NCBI GenBank assembly: GCA_000209465.1
Contig: GL890585.1
Span: forward strand, 166,506-230,505
Direction of reading: 5' to 3'
Source: Lachnospiraceae oral taxon 107 str. F0167
Lineage (GTDB): Bacteria > Bacillota > Clostridia > Lachnospirales > Lachnospiraceae
Length of the DNA stretch: 64,000 bases
Part shown: positions 44,684 to 54,323 of the stretch, piece by piece
Numbering within the stretch: position 1 is the first letter of the stretch
Layout of the letters: the number at the start of each line of letters is the position of its first letter
The notes under the pieces: generated by a model
Seen by the model: the letters and a program-made list of their open reading frames with translations, nothing else
Told to the model about the DNA's origin: nothing
Database searches by the model: none
Made by a program: the position numbers and the translations under genes

Positions 44684-46238
44684 AATGTGGAAAGCGAAAG
44701 AAATATCAGAAAAAACACAGGTTATACAGTATCCGAAAAGTGTAGAAAAATGGGATATTTTTGAAATCACATTGTATTCTCACATTAAATACGAAAATCC
44801 TTTCCGTCAGGTATCTCTTTGGGGAGAGTTTAAAAGTAAGGAAACATGTGAAAAGGTGTGGGGATTTTATGATGGGGAAGGAAGATGGAAGATTCGCTTT
44901 ATGCCACAGGAAACAGGTGAATATGCATTTCACATTTTTTCCAATGATCCGAATATGAACGAACATAGCGGAGGATTCATCTCTTTGCCGGCAGGTGAAA
45001 ATAATCATGGGCCGGTATATCCTAATAAAATCCTACATTTTTCATATGCTGACGGTACACCGTTTTTTGTACTGGGAACCACAGCTTACGGTTGGACCTA
45101 CAGACCATATGACATAAAGATGAAAACCCTGGAATCTTTTGAGAAGTACAAATTCAACAAAATCCGAATGCTGTTAACTCCGAAATATTATCAGGGAGAG
45201 GATGGAGATGTGGACATTTCTTATGAGCCTGAATGTTACCCTTTTGAAGGGAAACCCGGAAATTTTGATTTTGAGCGTTTTATTCCCGCTTATTTTCAAA
45301 ACTATGAACGCTGCCTTTCAGATCTTAAAAAACGTGGAATAGAAGCGGATGTGATTTTGTTTCATTTTTATGATTTCGGACATTTTGGTATTGACCGAAT
45401 GGACGAAGAACAGGCCCTTTTCTATTTGCAGTATGTGATTCGTCGCTTTAGTGCCTTTAGGAATGTGTGGTGGTCCTTGGCAAATGAGTATGATGTATCC
45501 GTGGAAGCAGACGGTGACGGGGGAAGTATGGTACGCACCAGAGTAAATCGAAGAAACTGGGATGTAATAGGGGAATACATTAAGGCTAATGATCCTTATC
45601 AGCACCCACGCTCAATTCACAATTATCCTTCGGGGGAGATTTATCCCAATCGTAGCTGGATGACACATGTATCTTATCAGCATCCGAATACCTACCAACT
45701 TTTGATTGATCTTAAAAGGTGTTATCAAAAGCCCGTGGTGAATGATGAATACCAATATGAGGGGAATGTAAAGTATGAGTGGGGCAACAGTACCCCGGAG
45801 GAAGTGGTTTTTTCACACTGGCTGTCCTTTATGGCAGGTGGATATGCTACTCATGGGGAGGCTATTAAAATAAAGAATAATCGTGATATTTTCTGGACCT
45901 ATGGTGGTGAGATTACAGGGGAGAGTGCAAAGAGAATTCGATTCTTAAAAGAGATTGCTTTGGGATGCTCTTTTCAGGAGATGAAGCCGGATTGGAGAAA
46001 CACCGACGGTATAAATTACTTTTCGATTTCAAAAGAAGATATGGAGTACCTTTTGTTTTTCAGTACAGATATGCCCCGTAAAAGAATTTATCCGGGGAAT
46101 GCCAAAACCGGATTTTATAAGTATCGTGTGGAAGTGTTTGATGTCTGGAATTGTAAAAAAATACAGGAGTATGAAATTCATAAACAAACAGCGTTTGTTC
46201 CTGCCAAGTGGAAGGCGGTGAAACTTACAGCAATATAA
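44676..46238 (+). CDS. Cytosolic glycoside hydrolase-like protein (DUF5060/DUF4038 type)
   Basis: The 520-residue protein has an N-terminal beta-sandwich like DUF5060 ('YPKSVEKWDIFEITL', 'GEYAFHIFSND', residues about 15-110), a TIM-barrel catalytic region starting at 'FFVLGTTAYGWTYR' with 'NVWWSLANEYDVS' near 270 (acid/base Glu candidate) and 'KPVVNDEYQYEG' near 355 (nucleophile Glu candidate), and a C-terminal beta domain. Related DUF4038 enzymes include GH140-type apiosidases. There is no signal peptide, so it should act on an imported glycoside. It overlaps the isomerase gene by eight bases. Substrate unknown. Confidence 0.78.
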   Translation: MNKMWKAKEISEKTQVIQYPKSVEKWDIFEITLYSHIKYENPFRQVSLWGEFKSKETCEKVWGFYDGEGRWKIRFMPQETGEYAFHIFSNDPNMNEHSGGFISLPAGENNHGPVYPNKILHFSYADGTPFFVLGTTAYGWTYRPYDIKMKTLESFEKYKFNKIRMLLTPKYYQGEDGDVDISYEPECYPFEGKPGNFDFERFIPAYFQNYERCLSDLKKRGIEADVILFHFYDFGHFGIDRMDEEQALFYLQYVIRRFSAFRNVWWSLANEYDVSVEADGDGGSMVRTRVNRRNWDVIGEYIKANDPYQHPRSIHNYPSGEIYPNRSWMTHVSYQHPNTYQLLIDLKRCYQKPVVNDEYQYEGNVKYEWGNSTPEEVVFSHWLSFMAGGYATHGEAIKIKNNRDIFWTYGGEITGESAKRIRFLKEIALGCSFQEMKPDWRNTDGINYFSISKEDMEYLLFFSTDMPRKRIYPGNAKTGFYKYRVEVFDVWNCKKIQEYEIHKQTAFVPAKWKAVKLTAI

Positions 46239-46247
46239 GGAGGAATT

Positions 46248-47792
46248 ATGGCAAAATATCTGGCGGGACTTGATTATGGTACCGGAGGTGCCAAGGCTTG
46301 TATCATTGATGAGGAGGCAAGGGTTCTCTCCTATGCCTATCGTGAGTACCCTATAATAGTGGAGCATCCCGGCTGGTCGGAGCATGACCCCTTGGGTTAT
46401 TGGGAAGCAGCTTGTGAACTGTTAAAAGAATGTATTCAAAAGGCAAAAGTAGATCCAAAGGAGATTGTGGCAATTGCTGTCTCCTCTGCCCTACCCTGTT
46501 TGGTGATGCTTGATGAAAAGGGAGCACCTATTCAAAAAGCTTATAATCTTATGGATAAAAGGGCATGGATGGAAGCGAAGGAATTGATGGAAAATCCCGG
46601 AAAAGAGCAGATATTTGCCCTTTCGGGTAATCGACTGGAGGATCATCCTTCCATTGTAAACCTTCTGTGGGAAAAGAAAAACCGTCCTGAGGATTTCGCC
46701 CGAATTAAAAAAGTAAATACTATTGACGGATATATCCGTTATAAGTTGTGTGGAAGTCATACAACAAATCATTCCTGCGGAGTATTTTTAGGGGGATATA
46801 ATATTAGAAAAAACAGTTTTGATAGGACACTGCTGTTAAATCTGGGTATTAATCCGGATTGGATGCCGGAAATCTATGGCTGTGAGGATATTGTGGGAGA
46901 GGTGAATAAAACAGCAGCCAAGGACACGGGTTTATCACCGGGAACTTTGGTTAGTGCCGGACAATGCGATTTTAATGCGGGCTGTATTGGAGCGGGACTT
47001 TTCAAAGAGGGAGATATAAATATGAATTTGGGAACTTGCGGTAATTTTGGAGTTATTCACAAGGACAGTAACTTTCTGGACACAATGCTGGCCTGTGCCT
47101 TTACAGCAAATTCCAATAATACATATATTACCATTCCAACCACTACCACAGGTGGAGGAGCCATTCGCTATCTGCGAGATTTCTTCGGGGATGCGGAAAA
47201 ATCATTGGAAAAGCTCACAGGAATGAGTGCTTACACAATGATGGATATGGAAGGAGAAAGAATTTCACCGGGTAGCGAGGGGCTACTCATACTCCCATAT
47301 CTTATGGGAGAACGAACCCCATTATGGAACAGCGAGGCCAGAGGGGTAGTATTCGGTATGTCTTTTCACCATACCAAGGGGCATATGATAAGGGCAATGA
47401 TGGAGGGTGTGGCATATGCTTTGTACTCATCTTTTCTTTTAATGAAGGAATCGGGAAAAACCATGGGAAATTGCATTATTTTTAATGAGGGAGGAGCATC
47501 CAGCAGACTATGGAGAAAAATAATCACTGATGTGTTTGCAGTTCCGACCGCCATGGTGGAAAACCGGGTGGGAGCTCCTTACGGTGATGCAATTCTTGCG
47601 GGGGTGGCAGCAGGTGTATTTCCGGATTATCAGATTGCTAAAGATAAGGCAAACTACATTGATCCCATTGAACCGAATGAAAAGAATCACCAAATTTATA
47701 TGGAGTACTACAGGCTATTTGAAAAGCTCTACCGTGATGTTAAGGATGATTTTTCTATTTTAGCAAGGATTGTGAAAGGAGAAAAACTATGA
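46248..47792 (+). CDS. FGGY-family sugar kinase (xylulokinase-like)
   Basis: A 514-residue FGGY kinase: 'YLAGLDYGTGGAKACIIDEEA' near 3-23, 'AIAVSSALPCLVMLDEKG' near 74-91, 'INMNLGTCGNFGVIHKDS' near 255-272 and 'NEGGASSRLWRKIITDVFAVPTAM' near 410-433 with the adenosine motif. It phosphorylates a ketose or polyol, presumably the ketose made by the isomerase upstream. The stop overlaps the aldolase start by four bases, matching a kinase-aldolase sequence of reactions as in fucose or rhamnose breakdown. Confidence 0.9.
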   Translation: MAKYLAGLDYGTGGAKACIIDEEARVLSYAYREYPIIVEHPGWSEHDPLGYWEAACELLKECIQKAKVDPKEIVAIAVSSALPCLVMLDEKGAPIQKAYNLMDKRAWMEAKELMENPGKEQIFALSGNRLEDHPSIVNLLWEKKNRPEDFARIKKVNTIDGYIRYKLCGSHTTNHSCGVFLGGYNIRKNSFDRTLLLNLGINPDWMPEIYGCEDIVGEVNKTAAKDTGLSPGTLVSAGQCDFNAGCIGAGLFKEGDINMNLGTCGNFGVIHKDSNFLDTMLACAFTANSNNTYITIPTTTTGGGAIRYLRDFFGDAEKSLEKLTGMSAYTMMDMEGERISPGSEGLLILPYLMGERTPLWNSEARGVVFGMSFHHTKGHMIRAMMEGVAYALYSSFLLMKESGKTMGNCIIFNEGGASSRLWRKIITDVFAVPTAMVENRVGAPYGDAILAGVAAGVFPDYQIAKDKANYIDPIEPNEKNHQIYMEYYRLFEKLYRDVKDDFSILARIVKGEKL

Positions 47793-48637
47793 TAGTGCCA
47801 CTTGCAGTAATGCAAAAGGAGGCTAGGAAAAAAGGATATGCGGTGCCACATTTCCTTGGGGCAAATTTTGAAATGACACTGGCTGCCATAGAGGCTGCTA
47901 AAGAGTGTGGCTCACCCTTGGCTTTGGGATTTGCTCCTGAGGTATTTGCCATGATTCCGCTGGAGTATGCAGTGCCTATGTTACGGGAAGCTGCAGATAG
48001 AGCCACTGTGCCCGTGTCCATTCAGCTGGAGCATGGAAAAGGGTATGAAATATTGGCAAGAGCCATTTCTTTGGGAATGCAGTCCGTGATGTTTGACGGA
48101 TCCCATTTGCCTGTGGAGGAAAATATACAAAAAACCAAGGAAATTGTAAAAATGGCACATGCTTTTGGTTGCGATGTGGAGGCTGAGCTGGGTTATGTGG
48201 GAGGTTCCGCTCTTTGTGATATTGAGAGCGAAGAAAGTCGGGAAACAGATCCTGACATTGTGCTTGAGTTTATTCAACAAAGTGAGGTGGATTCCCTTGC
48301 TATTTCCTTTGGTAATGTTCATGGAAGGTATAGGGGAGAAGCAAAACTAAACTATGCATTGGTGGAAAAAATAGCGGGGATGACGGAAGTCCCATTGACT
48401 ATGCATGGAGGATCAGGTCTTACAAAAGAACAATATAAAAAAAGTATTGAGGCAGGAATCAGCAATATTCACTTTTATACTAATATTACTTTAGGATTGT
48501 GGAGGAGTTTGGAAGAACTTGCAAAAAAAAGAAACGGTCAGCCGGTGTATCATGAAATCTGTGGTGCTACCATTGCCTATTTTAAAAAAGAGATTCTAAA
48601 TATTATGGAGATTTGTAAAAGTGCCGGAATGGCATAA
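47789..48637 (+). CDS. Class II fructose-bisphosphate aldolase-family protein
   Basis: The 282-residue protein has the zinc-aldolase layout: 'LEHGKGYE' near residues 77-84 with a zinc His, 'SVMFDGSHLPVEENI' near 97-111, 'VEAELGYVGG' near 129-138, 'SFGNVHGRYRG' near 171-181 and 'TMHGGSGLTKEQYK' near 200-213. It resembles KbaY/GatY and FbaA. In those enzymes the first motif is LDH, and its Asp is the catalytic acid/base; here it is Glu. It probably splits a ketose phosphate to dihydroxyacetone phosphate and an aldehyde. ATG at 47789 follows GAAAGGAG. Confidence 0.85.
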   Translation: MIVPLAVMQKEARKKGYAVPHFLGANFEMTLAAIEAAKECGSPLALGFAPEVFAMIPLEYAVPMLREAADRATVPVSIQLEHGKGYEILARAISLGMQSVMFDGSHLPVEENIQKTKEIVKMAHAFGCDVEAELGYVGGSALCDIESEESRETDPDIVLEFIQQSEVDSLAISFGNVHGRYRGEAKLNYALVEKIAGMTEVPLTMHGGSGLTKEQYKKSIEAGISNIHFYTNITLGLWRSLEELAKKRNGQPVYHEICGATIAYFKKEILNIMEICKSAGMA

Positions 48638-48649
48638 GTAGAGGAGAAT

Positions 48650-49681
48650 ATGAAAAATGTATTAATTTTAGGGGGACCGGGGAATATCTCCGAATCTACC
48701 ATTCGTTATTTTTTAGAAAAAAAAGTACCTGTGGGTGTATTGACCCATGCTACCACCGACCTTTTAGGATTGGATGGAAAGATTTCCGTTTTTAGGGGAG
48801 ACCGAAATGATATAGAGGATTTGATGAGGGTATACAGGGAATTTGATCCTGAGGTTATCATTGATTTTTGTTGCTTTGAGCCATTTCAAGCCAAAGTGGC
48901 AGTGGAGGCGGTGAAGCAGATGCGCTGTGCCAGATATATCTTTGTGAGTACGGTGGATGTGTACGGATATCCTCTAAATCGTCTTCCAATGCGAGAATCG
49001 GATCCTTGGGGAGAACCGAACTGTCTGTATGCAAAGAACAAAAAAGAATGTGAACAGATTTTTAAGGAGGGATTTGCCGATACATCCACCTCCTTAACAA
49101 TTGCCAGACCTGCCTATTCAATGGGAAAAACCTTTGCACTGTCTGCTTTTGAGAGAAACAGGGGTAAACATATTGTGGCAAGAATCCGAGAGGGTAAGCC
49201 GGTGTATGTTCCGGGAGACGGAAATGCCCTTTTGCAAACCGGATCAGCCTATAATACAGGGCTGATGATTGCCCGTATTGCAGAAAATGATAATTGTAAA
49301 GATCAGGATTATACATGCGGACATGATAGATTGAATACCCAAGATGAATATATTAAGGCCTTTGCCAATGTTTTGGGAATGCCTGTAAAAATCGTGCACA
49401 TTCCAACGGATTTTATGTACAGTTTGGAGAGAAAAGAGGTGGAAGACAGTATTTTAAAGGATTTGTCTATCCATAATATTTACTTTTCCGTGGACAAATT
49501 TAAACAGGAATTTCCGGATTTTGTATGGGAGTATTCCATGGAGGATGCTGCAAGAGCTTTTATTGAACATCAGGATAAAATCGGTACCTTTGATAAGCCG
49601 CTTGAGGAGCAGTTTGAGGATAAGGTATTAGAAAAATGGGAAAAGGCCATGGAGGCTTTAAGGCAGGAAATTGACTTTTAA
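48650..49681 (+). CDS. NAD-dependent epimerase/dehydratase family protein
   Basis: A 343-residue extended short-chain dehydrogenase. The Rossmann start 'NVLILGGPGNISESTIRYFLEK' gives a GGxGxxS glycine motif, 'VSTVDVYGYPLNRLPMRE' near 103-120 is the catalytic Ser/Thr region, and the catalytic Tyr/Lys is seen as 'CLYAKNKKECEQ' near 127. The substrate could be a nucleotide sugar or, given this cluster, a free or phosphorylated sugar derivative. It is inside the same operon, twelve bases after the aldolase gene. Confidence 0.85.
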   Translation: MKNVLILGGPGNISESTIRYFLEKKVPVGVLTHATTDLLGLDGKISVFRGDRNDIEDLMRVYREFDPEVIIDFCCFEPFQAKVAVEAVKQMRCARYIFVSTVDVYGYPLNRLPMRESDPWGEPNCLYAKNKKECEQIFKEGFADTSTSLTIARPAYSMGKTFALSAFERNRGKHIVARIREGKPVYVPGDGNALLQTGSAYNTGLMIARIAENDNCKDQDYTCGHDRLNTQDEYIKAFANVLGMPVKIVHIPTDFMYSLERKEVEDSILKDLSIHNIYFSVDKFKQEFPDFVWEYSMEDAARAFIEHQDKIGTFDKPLEEQFEDKVLEKWEKAMEALRQEIDF

Positions 49682-49739
49682 AAGAATACGACGCAGTTCG
49701 TAATGTTTTTATAGAAAATTAATATTAACAGGAGGATGT

Positions 49740-51083
49740 ATGGATAAAACTTTAGAAAGAGCATGGAATTTGACGCCTGCACAAAGGGAAGAATATGCTA
49801 AGTATTTGATGCCGGCTTACCGTAAGCAAGGAGGATTTCCGTTAAAGGGAGCTAAGGGGATTTATCTGGAAGATCAGGACGGCAGGAGGTACATGGATTT
49901 TACCTCGGAAATGTTTGCCTGTATTTTGGGATTTGGAAATGAGGAAATAGCCGAGGTGATTTATGAGCAGGCAAAGGGGCTTACAATTGTAGCTCCTTTA
50001 CATCAAACAGATCTTCGTTACAGTCTGTGTCATAAAATCGCTCAGATTGCTCCTGAGAATCTGGATCGCATGTCATTTACCGTAGGAGGAGGTCCTGCCA
50101 TTGAATCTGCTATGAAGATCGCTTTAAAAAATGTGCCGGGTTCCAGAAATTTTGTCAGCCTTCAGGGAGGATATCATGGTACCACTTTTGGTGCAGCCAA
50201 TGCCACATTCCTAACAAGCAGGTTGCATGAGTGGGGGGAAGCCAATCCGGAATTGTTTCATTTTGCAGGGGTACTTTCCAATAATTGCATTCGTGTGCCT
50301 CGTCCCTATCCATATCGCTCTCCATTTTCAGGTAGCGAAGAAGAAATGGCAGAGTACTATGCAAATATGGTAAGAGACACTATTCTCAATGGAGTGCCGG
50401 GACCAACCGCAGGAGTGATTGTGGAGCCGGTACAGTCTGCAGGAGGACAGATTGAATTTTCTAAATTATATCTGCAAAAGCTACGTAAGATCTGTGATGA
50501 GATGGGAACATTACTGATTTTTGATGAATTTCAAACATATTGTCGCACAAATCGTTTCTTTGCGGCTCAGTACTATGATGTGGAGCCGGATATTATCACC
50601 TTTGCCAAGGGACTTGGGGGAGGCATCCCTGCAGCCGGTATTTTGATCCACAAAAGACTTCGAGGATTTGAAAACCTTATGGAGGATATGCAGACTTTCC
50701 AAAACAACCACATCGCCTATGCGGCTGCCTTAAAAACCATTGAGATAATTGAGCGTGATCATCTTTTAGAAAATGTGGAGACGGTGGGCGCCGCTATTAA
50801 AGACAGACTGAAAATTATGCAGGAAAGGTACCCGGAAATTGGAGATATTCGCGGTCCGGGACTGGCTATCGGTGTGGAGATGGTAAAGAACCCTGAGAGT
50901 AAGGAGCCTCTTTCCAATGAAACCATGCAAGAACTTTTTCACGCAGCCATTAAGCAGGGACTGTTTTATCAGTTGGCTGAAAATGTAATTAAATTAAAGC
51001 CACCTATTGTAATTACCTTAGAGGAAGCAAATACTGCCATGGATATGCTTGAGGCTTCATTTGAGGCTGTGCTGCGCAAGTAA
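49740..51083 (+). CDS. Class III pyridoxal-phosphate aminotransferase
   Basis: A 447-residue aminotransferase of the ornithine/GABA family. 'GGYHGTTFGAANAT' near 140-153, 'GVIVEPVQSAGGQIEF' near 224-240, 'GTLLIFDEFQTYCRTNRFFAAQYYDVEPDIITFAKGLGGGIPAAG' near 257-301 with the cofactor-binding Asp and the Schiff-base Lys in FAKG are clear. In a sugar cluster it may act on an amino-sugar aldehyde or a keto sugar, but the donor and acceptor are unknown. Preceded by AGGAGG and a 58-base gap that shows no terminator. Confidence 0.9.
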   Translation: MDKTLERAWNLTPAQREEYAKYLMPAYRKQGGFPLKGAKGIYLEDQDGRRYMDFTSEMFACILGFGNEEIAEVIYEQAKGLTIVAPLHQTDLRYSLCHKIAQIAPENLDRMSFTVGGGPAIESAMKIALKNVPGSRNFVSLQGGYHGTTFGAANATFLTSRLHEWGEANPELFHFAGVLSNNCIRVPRPYPYRSPFSGSEEEMAEYYANMVRDTILNGVPGPTAGVIVEPVQSAGGQIEFSKLYLQKLRKICDEMGTLLIFDEFQTYCRTNRFFAAQYYDVEPDIITFAKGLGGGIPAAGILIHKRLRGFENLMEDMQTFQNNHIAYAAALKTIEIIERDHLLENVETVGAAIKDRLKIMQERYPEIGDIRGPGLAIGVEMVKNPESKEPLSNETMQELFHAAIKQGLFYQLAENVIKLKPPIVITLEEANTAMDMLEASFEAVLRK

Positions 51084-51093
51084 AAGGAGGAGT

Positions 51094-52035
51094 ATGAAGG
51101 CGATTGTAAAATATGGACAGGCAGCCGGAGAGGTGGCACTTAGGGAAATCCCTGAACCTGTTTGCGGAAAAAAAGAGGTAAAAATTGAGGTTAAAGCCTG
51201 TGCTATTTGTGCTACAGACCTGCACATTCTGGAGGGAAGTTATCCCTGGGATGTGGGAAAAGTTTTGGGGCATGAATTTTCCGGGATAATCCGTGAGGTA
51301 GGAGCAGAGGTGACGGGCTTTAAGCCGGGTGACAGGGTGGCATCCTGTATGGAAGGGGGATTCGGAAAATATTGCGTAAAAGCTTTTGATGACTGGATAT
51401 TTCCCATCCCTGATTCTATTTCCTTTGAGGAGGCGGCTCTTTTGGAGCCACTATGCTCTGCAGCCAACAGCATTGTAAACAAATCCAAAATTTTGCCCGG
51501 AGATGTAGTTTTAATCGAAGGTCCGGGAGCTATAGGTCTGTTTGCAATGCAGATAGCAAAGCTTTCCGGAGCTATAACGGTTCTAACAGGAATTACAAAG
51601 GATGGAGGCAGGATGCAACTCGCAAAGGAGTTGGGCTGTGACTATACTTTGGATGTAAAAAGAGAAAATCTTCAGGAACTTGTTATGAATTTGACACAGG
51701 GACGTGGGGTAGATACTGTGATTGAATGTACAGGCAGTCAAGCCGGACTGGATACAGGATTGGCACTTTTAAAGACTGCGGGACAGCTCACACAAGTGGG
51801 AGTGTTTGGAAAGCATCCTCAGATAGATTTGGGGCGGGTGGTATATCACAGCCAGAAAATTATCGGAAGCATTGCCTTTGACAGAGAAACATGGATGCGG
51901 TGTATTGATCTTTTAGATAGAAAAAAAGTGCATGTACAGGAAATTATTTCACATACTTTTCCATTAGAGGAGTGGGAAAAGGGATTTGAAGTTACAAAAA
52001 ATCAAGAGGGATTGCGTGTTTTGTTAATTCCCTAA
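51094..52035 (+). CDS. Zinc-dependent medium-chain alcohol/polyol dehydrogenase
   Basis: The 313-residue protein is of the sorbitol/threonine dehydrogenase type: 'VKACAICATDLHILEGSYPWDVGKVLGHEFSG' (about 30-62) has the catalytic-zinc Cys, Asp and His-Glu. The usual structural zinc loop of four Cys residues is absent or shortened. The NAD site is 'DVVLIEGPGAIGLFAMQIAK' near 145-165. It may reduce the aldehyde released by the aldolase or oxidise a sugar alcohol. ATG at 51094 follows AAAAGGAGG. Confidence 0.9.
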   Translation: MKAIVKYGQAAGEVALREIPEPVCGKKEVKIEVKACAICATDLHILEGSYPWDVGKVLGHEFSGIIREVGAEVTGFKPGDRVASCMEGGFGKYCVKAFDDWIFPIPDSISFEEAALLEPLCSAANSIVNKSKILPGDVVLIEGPGAIGLFAMQIAKLSGAITVLTGITKDGGRMQLAKELGCDYTLDVKRENLQELVMNLTQGRGVDTVIECTGSQAGLDTGLALLKTAGQLTQVGVFGKHPQIDLGRVVYHSQKIIGSIAFDRETWMRCIDLLDRKKVHVQEIISHTFPLEEWEKGFEVTKNQEGLRVLLIP

Positions 52036-52047
52036 AGGAGGAGATTT

Positions 52048-53408
52048 ATGGCTTTACAGATAAAAAAAGAAATATCTTTTTAACCTTTACATTATGCTTT
52101 GCAATGCTTGGAGCGGCTTGTGGTGCTAAAACAAATGGAAGTTCTGCAACAGGAGCCGGTGGCGAGGGAGCAGCCGGGAGCAGTCAGCCTGTAACTATTC
52201 GTTTCGCACATGGTTGGTCTCCATCCGGGGATACCGCGGTGGGAGCAAAGTTTGTGACAGATTTTGCTCAGTCTCATAAGGACAGTATAAATCTGGTGGA
52301 AGAGGTTGTAGCAGGTGATGAGATGCTAACAAAAATAAAGGTGGATATTGCGGGAGATAATCTGCCGGATGCCTGGATGTACTGGGGTTCTATGGCAGAT
52401 AGCGGTAATTTAATCAAATCAGGACTTTTGGCAGATGTGGGAGAGTACTTTAAAGAGTCGGAAAAAGTAAACCAAAGTGATTATCCTGACGCAATGTTTG
52501 ATTCATTCAGGTTTAACGGAAAGATTTACGGGATTCCGACTGAGTCATACGTAGGATTTTGGTTCTGTAATAAAGAATTATTTGAAAAGTACAATTTGGA
52601 GTATCCCACTACCTATGAGGAACTGCTGGAAGTTTCTAAGGTGTTTAATGAAAACGGCATTGTACCTTTGGCTATGGGCTCAAAGGCCGGAAATCCCGCT
52701 CATTTTTTCTTCAGCGAACTGTTCTGCCAATATGCCGGGGCAGAAGAAAAATTTTCGGAGTTGACCGATGACTGGAAAGTAGACAATGAAAACTTCCGCA
52801 AGGTGGCAGAGCTGATTGCAGATATGAAAAAGAACAATGTATTTCCGGCAGATACGGTGGCAAATGGGGACTGGGGACCAAGTTTTGCGCTGTATGATGA
52901 GGGAAAGGCCGCTATGGTATACACTATGACCTGGCAGCTTAAAGCCTTAAGCCCGGAAACCGAGGCAAAAACAGTGCAGATCAATGCCCCGAAGATGCCG
53001 GGCAGTACAGTGGATCCTGCAGGCTTTGTCAGCAGCAACAGTACCTATGGTTTGGTATTTAATGCTAAATCTTTTGCAGATCCTGCGAAGAGAAAAGCTC
53101 TCATTGAGCTGGGAGATATGTTTACCTCCAATGAATGGGTGGAAACTATGTTTTATGAAACCGGCACATTAAATGCCAAGGATATTACAATTGATCCAAA
53201 CAAAGTACAAATGCCTATTTTATTTTCAGTGATTGACAACGCTAAGGGAAAGGAGAAAATGTCCTGCCACTGGTTGGCATATCCGGATGGAGAGCCTTTT
53301 AGCTATTTCATGGAAAAGCTGGATGAGCTGTTTGCAGGTTCAATGTCACCGGAAGAGTTTAGTGAAGGCTGTCAAAAAGCATTAGATGAGGCAAAAGAAG
53401 ACAGATAA
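52048..53408 (+). CDS. Family 1 sugar ABC substrate-binding lipoprotein, signal peptide out of frame
   Basis: From 52104 on, the reading frame encodes a typical family 1 solute-binding protein ('RFAHGWSPSGDTAVGAKFVTDFAQ', 'KIKVDIAGDNLPDAWMYW', 'GIPTESYVGFWFCNKELFEKYNLEYPTTYEEL'). The only start with a ribosome site is the ATG at 52048 (AAAGGAGG upstream), but it runs into TAA after eleven codons. A -1 shift at the tract A7 (52062-52068) would join the frames and give MALQIKK then RNIFLTFTLCFAMLGAAC, a proper lipoprotein signal. Without it the lipobox would have no start codon. So this is either a real slip site, a phase variant, or one missing A. It serves the two permeases after it. Confidence 0.82.
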
Positions 53409-53414
53409 GGGGAG

Positions 53415-54314
53415 ATGTCCGATTATGTATGCTACACAGACAAAAAAAGAAATACATTGATATCCGCCGCCTTTCTTTCCCCTGCAATGGTATTATACTT
53501 GGGTTTTGTGATTTTGCCCATTGCCATGTCAATATACTATTCCCTAACTAAGTGGTCAGGGGCAGGAATGCCGGAATTTATCGGACTGAGAAATTTTCAA
53601 AGGATTTTTAAAAATAAAGATTACTGGATCTGCTTTGGGAATACTGTGCAGTGCATTCTGTTTTCCTTGGCATTGCAATTGCCTTTAGGACTGATTTTTG
53701 CTTATTTATTAAGTCGTACCAAAATGTTTTACAGATTGTTTCGCTCTGTTTACTTCCTACCGGCAGTGATTTCACCTACTGCCATCGGCACAATGTTTTT
53801 GATATTTTTAAATGGGGATTTCGGACCTTTTAATCTGATGTTAAAAAACCTGGGGCTACATAGTCTCACAAGAAACTGGCTCTCAGATTCCGGTACTGTG
53901 CTTTATGCAGTGATGTTCCCCATGATTTGGCAGTATATCGGCCACTATATCATTATCTTTTTAGCAGGGGTACAGTCCATCCCCGAAGATATTTTGGAAA
54001 GTGCCAGAATGGATGGAGCCAATTCTTTCCAAATTTTTTTAAAAATTGTAGTTCCCATGCTGAAACATCTCATTGGAGTGTGTGTGGTTTTGTGCTTTAC
54101 AGGAAGCGTTAAGGCATTTGACCAAGCTTATGTTATGACAGGGGGAGGTCCCGGGGTAAAATCCTCTTATCTTGCAATACGTATGTATGAGAGAGCCTTT
54201 ACTGACAATAAGCTGGGGGAGGGTACAGCCATCGCTATTACAATGCTGGTATTTTCTCTTTTGTTTACCATTGTTTTTAATAAAATCAATAGAAGTGAAG
54301 GTCTTGAATATTAG
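53415..54314 (+). CDS. Carbohydrate ABC transporter permease (MalF-like)
   Basis: The 299-residue permease has about six hydrophobic segments. 'ISAAFLSPAMVLYLGFVILPIAMSIYYSLTKWSG' near 13-46 is the family start, 'ILESARMDGANSFQIFLKIVVPML' near 193-216 the EAA loop, and 'KAFDQAYVMTGGGPGVKSSYLAIRMYERAFTDNKLGEGTA' near 233-271 the end. It follows the binding protein gene by six bases, AAGGGGAG preceding the ATG. It imports the sugar or glycoside handled by the cluster. Confidence 0.93.
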   Translation: MSDYVCYTDKKRNTLISAAFLSPAMVLYLGFVILPIAMSIYYSLTKWSGAGMPEFIGLRNFQRIFKNKDYWICFGNTVQCILFSLALQLPLGLIFAYLLSRTKMFYRLFRSVYFLPAVISPTAIGTMFLIFLNGDFGPFNLMLKNLGLHSLTRNWLSDSGTVLYAVMFPMIWQYIGHYIIIFLAGVQSIPEDILESARMDGANSFQIFLKIVVPMLKHLIGVCVVLCFTGSVKAFDQAYVMTGGGPGVKSSYLAIRMYERAFTDNKLGEGTAIAITMLVFSLLFTIVFNKINRSEGLEY

Positions 54315-54323
54315 GAGAACACT

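Noticed and set aside
52048..52083. Eleven-codon leader peptide regulating the transporter
   Set aside because: Not a regulatory peptide by content (no codon runs), and it is simpler as the displaced start of the lipoprotein signal peptide.
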